Part shown: positions 5,472-6,628 of the stretch, piece by piece
Layout: each line of letters starts with the position of its first letter
Numbering within the stretch: the stretch's first letter is position 1
Assembly: GCA_013911545.1 (NCBI GenBank)
Contig: JACETA010000042.1
Span: 1-6,628, forward strand
Direction of reading: 5' to 3'
Length of the DNA: 6,628 nucleotides
Source: Chloroflexota bacterium
GTDB lineage: Bacteria; Chloroflexota; Dehalococcoidia; Lucifugimonadales; Lucifugimonadaceae
Program-made: the position numbers and the translations under genes
The notes under the pieces: generated by a model
The model's database searches: none
What the model saw: the letters and a program-made list of their open reading frames with translations, nothing else
Told to the model about the DNA's origin: nothing

Positions 5472-6107
5472 ATGGCAGGTTTAATATCAGATGGCTTAGA
5501 AAATTATATTTCTTCTCATTCAGAATCAGGAGGGGCTATAGAAAAAGAGCTTAGACAGGAAACTCTTGCCCTTGGGTCGTCATCAGGAATGATGTCCGGC
5601 GATTCAGTTGGAAATTTCTTAAAATTCATTGTCAAGATTAATCAATGTAAAAGAGTTCTAGAAATTGGAACTTTTACTGGATACAGTGCCTTAATGCTTG
5701 CATCAGGCCTGCAAGAAAATGGTGAACTTATAACCTGTGATATAAATTCAGAAACATCTAATATAGCAAAAAAATATTGGGCTAAAAGTCCGCACGGTAA
5801 AAAAATTAAACTTGTTTTGGGGCCTGCAATTGAATCTATGGAAAAACTTGAAGGGAAATTTGATTTAATTTTTATTGATGCTGATAAAAATAATTACCTT
5901 AATTATTACAATAAATCCAAAGATCTTTTAAGTAAAAACGGAATAATAATTGTAGACAATGTTTTATGGTCAGGTAGAGTATTGAGCCCTGAAGATAAAC
6001 AAAGTATTTCAATTGATAATTTCAATAAATTTGTTAAAGAAGATAAAGATTATTGGAACACAATTGTTCCAATTAGAGATGGATTAATGATTATAACTAG
6101 GAGATAA
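5472..6107 (+). CDS. SAM-dependent O-methyltransferase, caffeoyl-CoA/catechol type
   Basis: A complete 211-residue class I methyltransferase of the cation-dependent O-methyltransferase family, which transfers methyl from S-adenosylmethionine to a hydroxyl of a catechol-like substrate. Motif I is LEIGTFTGYSAL (63-74); D90 (ITCDIN) follows at the next strand, where the ribose is bound. FIDADK (134-139) and VDNVLWSG (161-168) supply the usual metal ligands D136, D162 and N163. The C-terminal IRDGLMI matches the family's final strand. Length is typical of bacterial members (210-225). GGAGG (5463-5467) is 4 nt before the ATG. The next gene starts 1 nt after its stop codon, with its Shine-Dalgarno site inside this gene, indicating an operon. 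The natural acceptor is unknown; bacterial members are often promiscuous. Confidence 0.93.
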   Translation: MAGLISDGLENYISSHSESGGAIEKELRQETLALGSSSGMMSGDSVGNFLKFIVKINQCKRVLEIGTFTGYSALMLASGLQENGELITCDINSETSNIAKKYWAKSPHGKKIKLVLGPAIESMEKLEGKFDLIFIDADKNNYLNYYNKSKDLLSKNGIIIVDNVLWSGRVLSPEDKQSISIDNFNKFVKEDKDYWNTIVPIRDGLMIITRR

Positions 6108-6108
6108 A

Positions 6109-6628
6109 ATGAAAATTACCGACATAAGGACAATTGTAGTTGGAAATCCATGGAAAAATTGGGTGTTTGTTATTGTTGAAACTTCAGAAGGAATTGCTGG
6201 TTTGGGAGAAGCTACTGGGGGCCTGCAGACAATGCCCAATAAAGAAGCAGTAGAAGAAATAAAACACTTAGCTATAGGTAGAAATCCTTTAGAAATATCT
6301 AATATTGTTGATGAATTATATAAAGCTGTTATGTTAAAAATTACTCCGGCTATTTCAGCAATTGAAATTGCATGTTGGGACATCTTAGGTCAATATTTAA
6401 AAGTGCCAATTTATCAATTATTGGGGGGCAAGGTAAGAGATAAAATAAAAGTTTATGCAAATGGTTGGTATTCAGGAGAAAGATCCCCAGAAAATTTTGC
6501 TGAAAAGGCTAAATTTCTTTCAAACAAGGGCTATCAAGCACTCAAATTTGACCCTTTTGGATCAGAACATTTGAGGCTAAATAAAGAATCAGAAATATTT
6601 ATAAAAAATATAATTAGATCAGTTAGAG
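6109..6628 (+). CDS. second enolase-superfamily enzyme, mandelate racemase subgroup, 3' truncated by the window
   Basis: An open frame from ATG 6109 to the window end encodes the first 173 residues. AGGAG (6099-6103), within the end of the methyltransferase gene, lies 5 nt upstream. The N-terminal capping domain (about 1-110) has the family's FVIVETSEGIAGLGEA strand pair and the AISAIEIACWDILGQ helix, followed by PIYQLLGG. The barrel begins with KVYANGW, and strand 2 ends ALKFDPFG, giving K146-x-D148, a pattern I associate with galactonate-dehydratase-like members rather than the KxK racemases. The metal ligands and the His-Asp pair lie beyond the window. It differs clearly from the enolase-superfamily protein at 2002-3180 (K-x-H, longer N-terminal region), so it is not a recent duplicate. 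The substrate is probably a sugar acid but is unproven. Confidence 0.9.
   Translation, partial: MKITDIRTIVVGNPWKNWVFVIVETSEGIAGLGEATGGLQTMPNKEAVEEIKHLAIGRNPLEISNIVDELYKAVMLKITPAISAIEIACWDILGQYLKVPIYQLLGGKVRDKIKVYANGWYSGERSPENFAEKAKFLSNKGYQALKFDPFGSEHLRLNKESEIFIKNIIRSVR

Noticed and set aside
6084..6383. 99-residue ORF on the - strand
   Set aside because: Antisense shadow of the second enolase-superfamily gene, whose frame is supported by domain motifs and a ribosome site.

Overview
This is a compact, AT-rich (roughly one-third G+C by eye) bacterial segment, most consistent with a sunlit-ocean bacterioplankton genome. The clearest marker is a complete proteorhodopsin gene (865-1560) with all proton-pump residues and the glutamine that tunes these pumps to blue light. 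Most genes have strong Shine-Dalgarno sites. Two enolase-superfamily genes of the mandelate-racemase type lie within 4 kb. That combination recalls low-GC marine lineages such as SAR202-type Chloroflexota, known for enolase-superfamily paralogues, but marine actinobacteria or low-GC alphaproteobacteria cannot be excluded without a phylogeny.

Layout. A six-helix membrane protein of unknown function (80-712, +) is followed by the proteorhodopsin. The proteorhodopsin has its own good sigma70-like promoter, two inverted repeats at and just after the predicted start of transcription, and a strong terminator. A 65-residue two-helix membrane protein (1605-1802, -) runs into that terminator. The 199-nt gap that follows (1803-2001) has no conventional gene, but on the + strand it holds a very strong Shine-Dalgarno site, a possible 12-codon ORF, a 13-bp stem kept intact by two G-U pairs, and a second intrinsic terminator. 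This looks like a short independent transcript and is the least explained element here.

Next come two divergent genes: an enolase-superfamily enzyme (2002-3180, -) and a short-chain dehydrogenase resembling uronate dehydrogenase (3240-4025, +). Together they suggest oxidative catabolism of sugar acids: uronate to aldarolactone, then dehydration or ring opening. An MgtE-type Mg2+ transporter (4026-5363, -) converges on the dehydrogenase with no base between the two stop codons. Finally a SAM-dependent O-methyltransferase (5472-6107, +) is one base upstream of a second enolase-superfamily gene, which runs off the window (6109-6628, +); these two are probably one operon.

The window therefore combines light-driven proton pumping, Mg2+ transport and sugar-acid catabolism. 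No retinal or carotenoid genes, mobile elements, CRISPR arrays, tRNAs or rRNAs are visible.
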